NCBI GenBank assembly: GCA_010094025.1
Contig: ML991782.1
Coordinates: 124,001 to 188,000, forward strand
Source of the DNA: Viridothelium virens
Taxonomy: Eukaryota; Ascomycota; Dothideomycetes; Trypetheliales; Trypetheliaceae
Direction: 5' to 3'
Length of the DNA: 64,000 nucleotides
In this document: one piece after another, positions 11,580 to 23,170 of the stretch
Layout: every line of letters begins with the position of its first letter
Position numbering within the stretch: the first letter of the stretch is position 1
Notes under the pieces: generated by a model
What the model saw: only the letters and a program-made list of their open reading frames with translations
Told to the model about the DNA's origin: nothing
Databases searched by the model: none
Made by a program: the position numbers and the translations under genes

Positions 11580-12452
11580 TCATATATCCCAATCTCTGTC
11601 TTCATCGTCATCTTGAGCGCGGCTGGCCTTGAGGTATTCATTGAAATCGACCTGCGGATCGTAATTCTCTATTTGCTTGTAATCTTCAATCTCTGTAGAT
11701 AAGGAGGGTGGTACGGCTGCACGCGTCACTGCATTCTCTAGTATGTTGTTGTTCATTAGACCAGTTGGTCTGGCTGAAGACGGCTGTTCTCCCCGTTCAA
11801 GCGCTAGATTCGACAAGGAATTTTCTATCTCGGCATCCGAACCCTTGGACGTTGTCCCCTTGAGGCGCTGTGGTAGGGTTGCTGTGAAGGTCCGTCTGGG
11901 TTCATCATTCAACAGTGTAATTTCCATAGTTTTCGAGGCTCTTCTCAACCACGCTGGCTCTTCATTTAGCTGTGCTTTGATGTAGAGGGCACGCTTAGCA
12001 CAGTCTTCTGAGCACCACAGTTCGAGTTGCTTGGTGGGGACAAACTTTAGATCCTCGCCTGTTCCTTTACGTCCAAGGATGCGCATCTTAGCGGTAGTAT
12101 TCTGTTTCAGTGGTTTCCGTGGGCATAGCGCATATCCACAAACTTCAGCACAATGTCTCTCCTCGATGAGAGAGTCGTAGTCGGAAGGTTGGAAAGGGGC
12201 GACTAGCGACGTGAAACGTGAGACATCTACAGACGATGGGTTGGAAGGGTCGGCGTTCTCCGTCGAAGGAAAGTCTATGAGTTCCTCGATAGCTTCTAGT
12301 ATTTGGGCTTCGGCATCTTTCTGTTGTTGAATTAGAGTTGCATGATGGATGGCGATGTCGCGGTTGCGCTGAGCTCGCACTGCCTGGGCTTCTGTGGTGG
12401 CATCTGGCCCGCCCGGCTTCTTTAAGATCGATTTCGGGGTCTGGCTGTCCAT
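11580..12452 (-). CDS. RTR1: RNA polymerase II CTD phosphatase Rtr1/RPAP2 family
   Basis: A single exon of 290 residues, near the usual length. The Rtr1 zinc-binding signature is visible: ERHCAEVCGYALCPRKPL near residue 100, and ELWCSEDCAKRALYIK near 146. Rtr1 (RPAP2 in animals) dephosphorylates the Pol II C-terminal repeat during early elongation and helps Pol II assembly and nuclear import. The N-terminal helix (about residues 15-50) is followed by a Ser/Pro linker; the C-terminus is acidic and ends in DDDEDRDWDI. I start at the ATG giving MDSQTPKSILKK. It is divergent from BBC1 across 449 bases. Confidence 0.88.
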   Translation of the reverse strand: MDSQTPKSILKKPGGPDATTEAQAVRAQRNRDIAIHHATLIQQQKDAEAQILEAIEELIDFPSTENADPSNPSSVDVSRFTSLVAPFQPSDYDSLIEERHCAEVCGYALCPRKPLKQNTTAKMRILGRKGTGEDLKFVPTKQLELWCSEDCAKRALYIKAQLNEEPAWLRRASKTMEITLLNDEPRRTFTATLPQRLKGTTSKGSDAEIENSLSNLALERGEQPSSARPTGLMNNNILENAVTRAAVPPSLSTEIEDYKQIENYDPQVDFNEYLKASRAQDDDEDRDWDI

Positions 12453-12901
12453 GAAGCTTCTCAAAAAAGACTACGTCGTAGCCAGTGGCCAGCGGTTGAC
12501 GAAGTTTTGAGGCAAATGGTGGTTTTGAATCCATGGCCAAGGAGGCGCTAGCGGTCAAGACTCGTCACAGTTGTGCTTGCCGCTTATTGCGGCAGACTCT
12601 CGCCTTCGCAACTCGATGTTTCCAGGTACCTGGGCAACGTCCCCTTCACATCAACTCGCCTGATCATTCGCGAGGTGACTGGGCAGGTCTTCAGTAAGCT
12701 GCCGCCACCAGTCGTCAGAGCTTCTTCCCGCTGACGTATGATGACTGCCCCTCCAGCAGCTACACAGCCCCGTCGTCTGCCCTCTGCTTAGGCTCCCTAG
12801 GGCACCAGTACCTACACTGAACGTCTCCTCCACTTGAAGCTGTCTGTTCACGCCCTGTCGCCAAACGCATTGGGCTGAGTTGCCTTAGCTGGCTGTCAAA
12901 A
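12453..12901. promoter_or_regulatory. divergent promoter region of RTR1 and BBC1
   Basis: 449 bases between two divergent start codons. Short open frames on the minus strand here have no family signal. I see no clear TATA box or repeat. Confidence 0.4.
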
Positions 12902-15900
12902 ATGGCCAATCCGCCGTTCAAGGTCAAAGCTATCTACGAATACTCTTCTCCACATGAAGATGACCTGAACTTTCCGTCTGGACAAATTGTCACCGTGATA
13001 GCAGAAGAGGATGACGATTGGTATGTTGGGGAGTACGACGATGCTTCGGGCGACAAGAAACAAGGCTTGTTTCCGAAGAACTTTGTTGAAAAATACGAGC
13101 CTCCAGTTCCCACAAGACCTTCGAGACCTACTCGACCCAAAGTCGAGCAACCTCCCGCACCCGTAGCTCCTATAGAAGAGCCTAGCGAAGAAGCTTCTGC
13201 CCCCATCGAAGAGCCAGAACTTCGCAAACCCCAGGCAGCACCAGCCCCAGAGCTGTCACCACGGTCACCACCGACAGCGACGGCGAAACCGCAGGCGGAA
13301 GCGCCAAATGAGTTGCCAGCTGCTCCAAAACCGGTTCCTTCAGCACCGGCAGCTAAGGCACCTCCTCCAGCGATTTCCGAAAAGCCAAGCTCCTTCAAGG
13401 ACCGAATTGCAGCATTCAACAAAGGTTCAGCACCTCCGATCGCCCCCAAACCCCAAGGTGCCCCTGGCACTAGCTCCTTCATCAAAAAGCCATATGTTGC
13501 ACCTCCTCCAAGCAAGAACGCCTACATACCACCAGCTAGAGAATCTGCACCTCAAAAGGTCTACAGGCGGGAGGAGGACCCTGAAGTGGCAGAAAGGCAA
13601 GCTCAGGATAACGAGGCTGCAGAGGCTGCAGGCCTGGCAGGTTCAGGAGCTGCTGCTGAATCACCTGGAGAAGATGCTCCAAAACCTCAAAGCCTGAAGG
13701 ATAGGATTGCATTGCTGCAGAAACAACAAGCTGAGCAAGCTATGCGACGTGCAGAGGCGTCGCAAAAGGAGAAGCCCAAAAAGCCCCATAAGAAGCCTTC
13801 AGAGCCGCGGGAAAGCCAAGAATCGAATACTATCCAGCAAGAGGATGTGCCTGCTCCTGAGCAACTTCCAAGAGCCTCCACTGACCTCGCCCGTGAAACC
13901 GGTCGAAAATCCACTGACACACGCACTTCTCGAGGACCTAGATCACCAGACAGCACGAACCAACCCCGAGAACTGTTCAGCGATGGTAATGATGCTGATC
14001 AATCCGCCGCAGGGGAGACTACTGAGGATGCAGAGGGCACTTCTGGACTCGAAGACATTGATGAGAGAATTCAACCAAGTATTCCTACTGCAGAGGCCCG
14101 TGCACCAGCAGCACCGAAAGAAGAGCCTAATGTCGGCGATGAAGAAGATACAACCGAAGAAGAGGAGGATGAGGAAAGTGAAGAGGATGCAGAAACGAAG
14201 CGTAAATTAGAGCTTCGCGAGCGGATGGCAAAAATGAGCGGTGGAATGGGCATGGCCGGCATGTTTGGTCCACCGATGCCTGTGCCAGGGGCGGCATCCA
14301 AAAAAAAGAAGTCTACAACTAGTAACAAGGATCAGGGAGAAGCTGAAAATGCTTCGCCCACCGCATATCAATCTCATACGACGCCCATGGTTCCAGTGCC
14401 TGGGATGCAACGAACACTAAGCCCCAAGCAGGAGCTAGAGGTTGCACCTTTGAATGTATCCAAAGATGAAGAATTATCACATCCAATTACTAGCCAACAC
14501 GCAGCAGAAGAGGTCCCTGACGTAGAAGACATCAAACCGGAGCCTCCTGCCCGTCGGTCAACCGACCGTCGATCTATAGACAGAGCTGCTCCGCCTCCTG
14601 TCCCGCAAGGTAAATATTTTTATCCATTGCTTAAAGAAGGTGTCAATCGATGTACTACAGAACCCTACAATAAACTAGACTTGGAATCTTCGCCTCCATG
14701 GTCTATTCTTGGCGGCGATGGATTTCAGGATGCAGTTTTCATTGTTAGGGTTCGCCGTACGTCGTGCGGACCAAGGCGTTGTTGTCTTACCCAATTATGA
14801 CGGCCTTTGCTAACGACTTGTAGAGAGACCAATACCTCCATTACCCAGTGAGCGCGCAGCACCTCCACCGCCAGCCGCCGAAAGTGTGTTCCTCTTTTCC
14901 GATTCGCCCCATTTGCTCCTGCTGAATTGATTATAGGTCGTCCAATTCCTCCACCCCCGGCTGAGATACAGTCAGAAACTCCTGGTTCTGAATCAGATGA
15001 TGAGCTCTCGACGAGTCGAAGCAAAGTGCCGGCCAGGTCAGGAACAACGGAAAGTATTGCCCTCCATCAACGTGGTGCTCCACCACCGGTCCCTGGTCGA
15101 GATATTGCAAGTGCAGTTCCACCTGCACCACCTCAAACTCATCCCAGCACACGAAGTTCAACTCTAAGTTCAGATATCGATCCTTACCCTACTTCAAGGA
15201 CCATACCTGTACAAGAAAAGCGAACAAGCCGTGCCGCTCCCACAGCAGGAGCTAGTCCAACACATATCAGTAGAGCGCCTCCCCCACCACCTCCAACAGG
15301 ACCACCACTTTCTAGACCTGAAGACGACAATGAGGATGAAGTAGAGGAGGAGACTGAATACGAGGGCGATTATGATACAGATATCGCACCTGGGGCTAAG
15401 CACAAGGACGCTTTGAAGTCGCATTTGCGCGACTCGAGCTTAGATGAAAGTACTCTCGCAGACGAAAAATCACTCCGATCTCCTTCGCTACCAGCCGCCG
15501 CTGCGCCTCCTCCCATCCCGAATGCTACCCGGGCTGCACCACCGCCGCCTCCGCAGCAGCCCCCGAAGAGCAGACCGTCCATGGACGCACCCAGGGTTGC
15601 CCCACCTCCAGTTCCAACCCGGGAACCCTCTATGGGAGCGACAGTCACTGGACCACCAGGGCCGGACTACGATCCATATCGTTATGACTCGCCTCCGCCA
15701 GCCCCTTCTAGAAGATCTACTGCACCTGGTGCTCCGGCTCCAGCTCCGCCGCGGGGTCCACCCCAAATACCGCCACTGGATCCTCTACATAGAGAAGACG
15801 ATGAACTATACTCTTCTTCCCCGCCCCGTGTGCCTAGCGAACGACCGCCACCTCTTCCACCACAGCCGCCCCCTCAAGATCGAGCCCCACCTCCGCGGCC

Positions 15901-16801
15901 CTCTCACAATATTCCAGCGATTGGGTCCTCTTCAGATTCACCTGTCCGTGCACCTCCTCGACAATCCCTTGATGTTAATCGAACAATGAGCACAGCAAGG
16001 CGATCAATGGACCAACCAAGACCGAGTGGAGATGGCTTTATGGCGACTGATGTTAATTTGGGTGAGAGTACCCAATGGTGGACTCGTCCAAATACGCCGC
16101 CTCCCGTCTTTCACAACCGCAAAGATATTAGATATGAGATCGAAGAGTCTAGTTCCGCTGACCATGGCGGGAAAACCACGATTTCCAAAGATGTTTATAT
16201 ACTTTTCTTGGACTACTCGCAGACAATCATCACCGCGCGATTTGACACACATAATCCTGCAGACGTCAATTTAGAGCAGCGGCACGAGCCGCCGCCCCCT
16301 CGGTTACGGCAAGACCAGCTTGAAGACGCGCATTCACGCTTTGGTGCTAAGATCGCGGAAGCCGTGAACTCGAAACAAAACACCGTCGTTGGGGATGGCA
16401 CTCCGCACTCTCTTATACTCGAACTATTTCGCCCGCTTCAGTCTGTGCTTGCGCCCGTTGGTACTCGCGCGTACGGAGCATTAGTCTATGCTAACATGGC
16501 TAACGCCACAATTCAGCAATATGATGAAATCAGACCTGGAGACATCATCACGTTGCGTAACGCCAAACTGCAAGGCAAACATGGACCCATGCATCAGAAG
16601 TACAGCATGGAAGTCGGTACTCCAGAGCATGTAGCAGTAGTCGCCGAGTGGGACGGTACCAAAAAGAAAGTGAGGGCCTTTGAGCAAGGACGTGAAGGGA
16701 AGAAGGTTAAAATGGAAAGCTTCAAAGTAGGCGATCTGAGGAGTGGGGAAGTCAAAGTGTGGAGAGTGATGGGTAGGGATTGGGTGGGTTGGGAAGGTTA
16801 G
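12902..16801 (+). CDS. BBC1: SH3-domain actin-patch protein Bbc1/Mti1
   Basis: Exons 12902-14609, 14824-14883 and 14937-16801 give 1,210 residues. An N-terminal SH3 domain (about 5-65; ALYDY-like AIYEYSS, DDWYVGEY, GLFPKNFVEKYE) is followed by a long Pro-rich, disordered middle with several SxKDRIAxxxK segments (SSFKDRIAAFNKG, QSLKDRIALLQK), acidic blocks, and short polyproline runs. The C-terminal ~240 residues form the conserved Bbc1 domain (WWTRPNTPPPVF, DVYILFLDYSQT, ITLRNAKLQGKHG). Bbc1 acts at cortical actin patches, where it restrains WASP/Las17 and type-I myosins during endocytosis. Intron 1 is 214 bases, long for this window; its first 63 codons are open in frame, so retention would truncate the protein at 632 residues. 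Confidence 0.9.
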
Positions 16802-17150
16802 ATGAGCCATACTTTCTTGGAAGTGTTCATGTGCCTCATTCGTTGAGCGAACTATGGGTAGGGATTGGAGATGCACAAGTACCGAACCATGTCAAATGTA
16901 CAATCATTCGTATACTTCGCTTTCGGACCGTACATACGTTCTAAAACTCGCTGAGATCGGGATATGGTATAAGGATAACCGAATGCGGTCTAGGGCCGTT
17001 TTGCTCCGAGAAGATCAGCGAATTCCTCGCCAAAGATCATCCCATATCACCTCTCGACATTCAGTCCACCACCCATCCACGATGCAATGACCTGCGCCGA
17101 ATTCGTATTATTCTCTGGAGAGTCCTGACAGTCTCTATGCTAAGCCTTGC
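16802..17150. other. intergenic, BBC1 to MRP51
   Basis: 349 bases between two genes in the same orientation. It should contain the BBC1 3' end and MRP51 promoter. Nothing distinctive seen. Confidence 0.4.
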
Positions 17151-18647
17151 ATGATGCTTGGGAAAGCTAATTCTCCAACCGCTAGGTTGTTGCGGTCGTC
17201 ACGGCTTTTTTCATTACCTCCTCCTTTGCCAAAGCCAATCAACCAGTCAGGATCGTATGGTGCAGATAGCTATGTAGTGATGCACTCGGATTCTGCAACT
17301 CTTCCATATCCTGTCAGCCAAGCAATTGCTACTCCTCAATCTTCACAAGCGCGGGGCGATTGGGGATTAAAACGGCCACTTCCATTGCGAACAACAGCTC
17401 AGTCTTCGACTTCTGCACTCCGCATTGCCGACATTGACTCAATCGAGCATATTACAAACTTCGAGTCGGCAGCAGATCACACCAAAACCCTGGAGAAATG
17501 GCAAGAGATAGGATTGCCTGTGGTACAGCACAGCAAGAGGAACACCATAAGTGGTCGCGATCGCAGAGGGTCTGAAACCAGCGTTTTCGAATCCGATATC
17601 GACAACACAGCGAGATCACGGATTGGAAATGACGGGCGCAGATCACTGAATGAGAGGCACGAACGATGGAAGTTTGAAGGTCCGTGGATAACAGGGATGA
17701 GTGAAAGCGCCTTTACAAAATTTGTCACGGGCATGGGAAAACATAGGAAAGCCAGCTTCTTGCGTCATCTCAGAGAGCGGATTCGTCAGAACGAGATGAA
17801 TGCGGAAAGGATTCGAGCTCGCGATGAAGGCCGGAGCCTACCCCCAGAATTCCAAGACACCTACAACATCTCTGAGCAATTCTTCCAGGACAAGCTCAAA
17901 CGTATGCGGGACGAAATGGTGGGAAAGGACGGGAGTGTCATATTGAATTCGGAGCTGAGCATCCGAATGCAAGAATTCTTCGATCTTCCTCTCCTCTCCG
18001 AAGATCAAGGACTCAACGCTGCTGAATCATTCGAGAGGGAAGGGCGGAACGCTAGAGCTGATCCTGACCAGGAGCCCTTCAGAGCAGGCCCACCACAAAC
18101 GCATCCCTCAGCGGGATTCTCCTATCTACGCACTCAAACCCATATTCCCAACCATCCTCTTCTCGGACCCCAGAGAACCCACCACGTGATACGAACACGC
18201 CTACTGAGATCGCGAGGCGGCGTTGGCGACGACGCGGCAAGCGGACGCTTCGGCGTCGCAGGAGTCGTGGTAGAAAGTCCTACCGACCCGGCGTCGTTTC
18301 GAGTGAGGGCTGATCCAACGGTCCCGGGTGGCCCCAAGGCGTGGGCCGAAGTCCAACGTCTAAGTATCAATATGGATGGTCGGATTGATGCGAGCATCAG
18401 GCCGGCGGATACGGACGCAGTGGCTATTGCGGAGGGCAGGCTGCCGCCTCAGGTGGCAGTAACGCCGCCACCGTTCAAGAGATTGGCCCCAGCACAACCG
18501 CTTGACGTCCCTCGCAAGCGGACGAGGGGGCCGAGTCGCTATTACGACAGGATTGGGGGTGATGCGGTACGTGCAGTAGAGAGGGTCTATGATGAGCAGC
18601 GTCATAGAGGGAGCGGAGGTTCGGGTCTGGATGAGCCTTTCAAATAA
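17151..18647 (+). CDS. MRP51: mitochondrial small-subunit ribosomal protein Mrp51 (bS1m/mS51 type)
   Basis: A single exon of 498 residues. The N-terminus is Arg/Ser-rich with few acids (MMLGKANSPTARLLRSSRLFSLP), fitting a mitochondrial targeting peptide. The body carries the Mrp51 family segments DWGLKRPLPLRT, ITNFESAADHTKTLEKWQEIGLP and WITGMSESAFTKFV. The final region (TPPPFKRLAPAQPLD... RYYDRIGGD) is also typical. In yeast Mrp51 is a 37S subunit component needed for translation of mitochondrial mRNAs through their leaders. The start is the first of two adjacent ATGs (17151, 17154). Confidence 0.9.
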   Translation: MMLGKANSPTARLLRSSRLFSLPPPLPKPINQSGSYGADSYVVMHSDSATLPYPVSQAIATPQSSQARGDWGLKRPLPLRTTAQSSTSALRIADIDSIEHITNFESAADHTKTLEKWQEIGLPVVQHSKRNTISGRDRRGSETSVFESDIDNTARSRIGNDGRRSLNERHERWKFEGPWITGMSESAFTKFVTGMGKHRKASFLRHLRERIRQNEMNAERIRARDEGRSLPPEFQDTYNISEQFFQDKLKRMRDEMVGKDGSVILNSELSIRMQEFFDLPLLSEDQGLNAAESFEREGRNARADPDQEPFRAGPPQTHPSAGFSYLRTQTHIPNHPLLGPQRTHHVIRTRLLRSRGGVGDDAASGRFGVAGVVVESPTDPASFRVRADPTVPGGPKAWAEVQRLSINMDGRIDASIRPADTDAVAIAEGRLPPQVAVTPPPFKRLAPAQPLDVPRKRTRGPSRYYDRIGGDAVRAVERVYDEQRHRGSGGSGLDEPFK

Positions 18648-19068
18648 GCTGTTCAAGGCCAGTACGAGTCCATACGAGGGGCAAATCCTCGCATATGTAA
18701 AAGAAAATAGATCTGTATAATGCCTTATATATTAAGAGGGAACAGCTCCATTGGGTCCACAACCGCTGATTTTACTAAGAAGCGTTTGATGAATCTAGGA
18801 CGACATGTACTGTAACACTGTTCTTACGAGAAAGCGGCAAGCATTCTCGTTCTCCTCTTCCATTCTCTTCCCCATGCTATCTCGTCTTCTTACCCGTTGC
18901 CGTAGCCCCTAGACCTTGATTATTTGATAAGGGACAAAATAGTTGGCAGTACAAGTGGTTGTTGTCCGCAACGGAACTTACCGCCTCCGCACATTTCGCA
19001 GCCCACACCGAAGTCGAGGTTCTATAACCAGCACAACCAAATTCACATCCTCCCACTCCATCGCCATC
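18648..19068. promoter_or_regulatory. MRP51-RPS17 intergenic, with pyrimidine-rich RPS17 promoter
   Basis: 421 bases. A CT-rich tract at about 18843-18900 (runs such as TTCTCCTCTTCC and CGTCTTCTTACCC) lies roughly 170-225 bases before the eS17 start. Pyrimidine-rich tracts are common in promoters and leaders of highly expressed fungal genes. Confidence 0.4.
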
Positions 19069-19856
19069 ATGGGTCGCGTTCGCACTAAGGTGAGCACATA
19101 GTACTCTCTGACTCTTGTGACTTATGTCACCATCCAAGGCTTGCGGAAATGGCATGTTCCCGCGGTGCATCCCCACGCAGCGGCACGAATTTCGACCTCA
19201 CATTTCTGTAAGCCTTGGTGCGGAGACACAGTGGCTCACATGATACACCACAGACCGTCAAAAAGAGCGCCAAAGTTCTAATTGAACGCTACTACCCCAG
19301 ACTCACAGCAAGTTTCCCGAACTCCTGCGATCGAAGACAAGAGGTTAATTTGACACCAGCTCGATTTCGAGACGAATAAGAGAATATGCGATGAAATCGC
19401 CATCATCGCTTCTAAGCGTCTCCGCAACAAGGTCTGTCGCCCCTGTTCAGCGGATTCCAGCAACTATGCGCCTATTGACACTATATTTTAAATCCCAGAT
19501 CGCCGGCTACACCACCCACTTAATGAAGCGTATCCAGCGTGGCCCTGTCCGTGGTATCTCCTTCAAATTACAAGAAGAAGAGCGTGAACGCAAGGATCAA
19601 TACGTCCCCGAGATTTCGGCACTTGACTTCACACAAAATACGGAGAGTGGACAGTTGGACGTGGATCAGGATACAAAAGATATGTTGAAGAGCATGGGCG
19701 TAAGTCGATCTCTGACAGCGATGGAAGGATAATTCAGAAACTCAATGATACTGATAATTGACGCAGTTTGACTCTGTTCCCGTCAATGTGGTTCCTGTGC
19801 AGCAGCAGCAAGTTGCGGAGAGACCCAGACGCTTTGGAGATCGCCAGCAGCGATAG
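19069..19856 (+). CDS. RPS17: 40S ribosomal protein eS17
   Basis: Exons 19069-19089, 19254-19307, 19360-19431, 19499-19699 and 19767-19856 give 145 residues, matching eS17 almost residue for residue ([64 protein letters not shown]). eS17 sits in the head/beak of the small ribosomal subunit. Four introns crowd a short gene. Intron 2 (19308-19359) begins GCAAGT and ends CAG: family conservation across LT|LDFETNK fixes the junction, and no GT donor fits the frame, so this is a GC-AG intron. The first exon codes for only seven residues. Confidence 0.96.
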
Positions 19857-20735
19857 GATGGCGCGGCCTCTTCTACGCTCTCTCTTCCTTTATGATGGAA
19901 TGGGGTTTGGTGGATTCGAAATGATCAAGTGTGCTAGTCTCAGCTAGAAGACAACGAATGCTTGTTTCTTTCAGGGTGTCGCTTAGCTGGTCTGGATTAC
20001 TCCAGCCAGTAAGGCTCGATCGCCAATATTCTCCCGTGATACCTCTGCAGCGATGTTCTATCTCATGGTCTCCGGGCCTTCGAGCTAGGATTTCTAAACA
20101 ACGTCGGGCAGAAGGCCATCATCACCCGTACTTGACGAGATGGACCTTTCAGTAATCCCTCAAATCCGCGCCAACCGTACCTGTTGTGAATTTCACTTCT
20201 CTGTGTATCGCATCATGATGAATGATTCAGGAAGAGTCAATTTATAGAATTGTTCATCGTACACAGACTCCAGCCTTCCAGATGCCGAATCTTGGATTGT
20301 CATAAATTTGAGTAATTTGAAGTAAATTTTTAATACTGAACCTGCAAGGAATTCCAATACCAGTTCCAGTCCTCCACTATTCGTTAATGTTCATTCCATA
20401 ACAGGATGCATGTACGAGTTTAGCGAGGTATCTGACTCGAGTGCATTTCTTAGCTGAAGCGCATGGACCATGGCTACAGGAACGATCGACCCCATCAGAC
20501 CATTCCTTCGTGCCTTGACAATTAGTACGACCATTCATTGATATCTATTCTCATTGGCTTGTTGGTCTAAAACTAGTTCTGCCAGCCGCGAGCACAAGCT
20601 GTTGCAAATTCGACGAGACAAAAGCCATGTACCCAGCTGAACACTATGTCATCAGTTACAAAACCAAGTGCACTCACGCATCACGATGCTCGGCATGATG
20701 CTGAAACTCGCATTCCCTTCTTTTCATAGACAGCA
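19857..20735. other. intergenic, RPS17 to ZZ-finger gene
   Basis: 879 bases. One open frame (19931-20155) has no ATG-led, family-like content. A stretch just before 20736 (from about 20627) could hold a 5' leader or an extra first exon ending TTTCATAG/ACAG; I could not confirm one. Confidence 0.4.
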
Positions 20736-21714
20736 ATGAAGCCAGACGAAATATTCGACTTTAACGCTGCCGAATATGAAGCCAACGTCCGCAAGCGTGA
20801 GACAAATCAGCTCCGCGAGCAGGAAATCGTCAAGACACGTCAAGCGAAGAAAGCAGAGGCCGACGTTGGCGTGGGAACCTTCGAAGCCATTGCCACTGGA
20901 GGCGCTGCTGTGATCAAGCCGATCTATGCTGGTCGCCAAGGCGAAGTCGCTGAGGCAAAACTCAAAATCATACAGGCCGAGCTCACAAAACGTGGTATAG
21001 CCCTTCACGTCCCTGATGCCGCCGATGAGAAAGCTGTCGCATTAGGAATACTGAGAGGCGAGATCGTGGGTGAGGGCGTCGATGCTGTTCTTCCCGACAC
21101 TATTCCTGCCCCGACCTTTGAACATGTAGCGGCAGAAATGGTGACTGAAGAAACTGCTGGCGATGGACTGGCAGAAATCACGGATAGGCTCCCACAAAAG
21201 ACATGTTCTAGGATGAATCTCAAGAAGCATCATCGACTGAGGTGTGACATGTGTCGCACATACTTTGATACGTCGTATATGGAGTATTTGCGTAAGAACC
21301 TTTTTGCCTAGATTAACATTACGGTATAGTAATCATCGCTTACCTGAGACAGACTGCTGTGAATGTAATGACAGTTTCGACCTTTGCGACAGCTGTGCCG
21401 CCAAAAGCCTTCCACACCAAGCAGGTCATACGCTATATAAAATGATGCCGAAGCGGCCTAAGCTGGATACCAGTCTGAGGGGCGGACTTGGGATGAGTGT
21501 CCGCTGCAATGGCTGTGGAGCAAAATTGAAGAATGTAGAGATATATTGTGAGTCGTTGATCCTAGTCATGGTCCAGCTTTCTTTCTAATCAGTTCACCCA
21601 GCATGCGAAGATTGTATGGGCGATTATGATCTTTGCCTTGCATGTTATGCGGAAGGAAAGAAATGTAAACACGGCAAGCCCATGTACCGGGAGAAAGTAG
21701 GGACATCTTGGTAA
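20736..21714 (+). CDS. ZZ-type zinc-finger protein
   Basis: Exons 20736-21274, 21330-21547 and 21602-21714 give 289 residues. The N-terminal 160 residues are charged and helical (EQEIVKTRQAKKAEAD). Two cysteine clusters follow: RCDMCRTYFDTS with CCECNDSFDLCDSCAAK (about 168-215, then PHQAGHTLYKMMP) and RCNGCGAKL with CEDCMGDYDLCLACYAEGKKCKHGK (about 237-280). Each resembles a ZZ finger, a two-zinc fold that binds histone tails, N-degrons or SUMO. Partner and pathway are unknown. Intron 1 uses GTATAT inside TCG, which restores the finger; the nearer GTAAGA donor would break the frame. More exons upstream cannot be excluded. Confidence 0.8.
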
Positions 21715-23170
21715 TCCATCACGGGGTTGTATGAAAGTGCAAAATGTGGCTGAGTCGGTTGCTTGTCCACACGACAGATCCGTAAATTCAAGTGGGCAGG
21801 AACAGATTTTTCTATCAAACTCGGGCATGCTTGCTACGAACAGTGGTCTGAGAAGGTTTTTCTACATCTCAAGGCAGACAAATGTATTTGTGACCTTTAC
21901 ATCGATATGTGAGCGCAGCGTACCCCTATTTACGGGTAGGTTCAGGTGCAAGCTGCTCGCAATCTCAGCCTACCGCATCGAGGCATGTTGGTTTGACGTC
22001 TCAGAGCCTCGTCTTCTTTTAATTCGACTACGTTTCTTTCTTAAGCACAATCAACCAGTCGAATTCCTCCCTCCTCTCCCAAGCTCTACCGTGTGCAACA
22101 TTGTAGCTTCACTTTCTTGAGCGCTTTTCTAGAAGCGAATCTAGCCATACGATTCTATGTTAGAATTATGCTTGAAACCGTACTTAACCATACGCATAAG
22201 CTCTCACATTAGCCAGCCCAGAAGCTGCAGTCGTCCTGGACCTGACCGTAATTCGCTATTACAATCGCAGTAGCATCATCATATCGTTCTGATTAGATGA
22301 TGTTCCTCATGTATTGTAGCTGATCGCGCTCGTCAGATACGTTGCCACATACACTGTCTGCCTCCCACCGGGCTGCAAAATCGAATTCTTCGTGGCGGAA
22401 TTCTCGACCAATCAGCCGTCGTTTGAAGAGTTGAGCCGCTGCTATCATATTATCATCGCAGTTTCATGCACTTTCTGGGTCACGGTGTCATCAACTTGCT
22501 TGTAAAACTGGTTTCTCTACACTTGTATTGCCTCATCTCTAATGTCTTTCGACTTTCCATAATCGAAGTGCGAGCTGTATTTAACTTTGCGATGATCACA
22601 TACCGTGCAGATTTCATCTAACCTCCCTCTGTTCTTCCATTCGACACGCATTGAGATGGGCTGTGCACTAAGATCCACACCCATCGCAGAATCCTTTAGC
22701 CAGAGGTGAAAACGTAGTTGTTATTCCCGAGTGAAGGACCTGGATCTCGAGAATATGAATAGCACGGAATTGAGTAGTACGGAACTAGGTCAGCACGAAA
22801 GAAGAAGATAGAACTTCCATGGCTGATGAAATTACTGATGGTACCTCACTTATCGTTTCTCACTGTCCCCAATACCCCAAAAGGAAACACGGCCCCTCTT
22901 CTCCCCTGAAAAAGCACACACTGAAAATGCAGTAAGGAAATCAGGCACAAATTTATGTGAAAGACATGGCAGCTGGGAGCTAGCGTCTCGAAAGTGAGTA
23001 GTGCTGCAGCTATTTGCGCAGCGAATAGTACGGTACCAGAGCTGAAACAAGAGATTCGATTTCCAATAGGTGGGGTTCTTTGATTTTTGCACCCACACTT
23101 GTTCTATAAGAAAAGATATAAGGCTACGTCACTTGTAGTAAGGTCGTCTTAAGCTGCTTTCAAATGACAC
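21715..23170. other. 1.45-kb gene-free region
   Basis: No credible coding frame, RNA gene or element seen. TAGTACGGAA/AGCACGGAA-type words recur around 22763-22800. It separates the convergent ends of the ZZ-finger gene and the Clr5-ankyrin gene. Confidence 0.45.

Noticed and set aside
12145-12558. 137-residue minus-strand frame over RTR1
   Set aside because: Shadow of the RTR1 coding frame.
19090-19253. snoRNA inside the first eS17 intron
   Set aside because: Ribosomal-protein introns can host them, but I see no paired C/D or H/ACA boxes.
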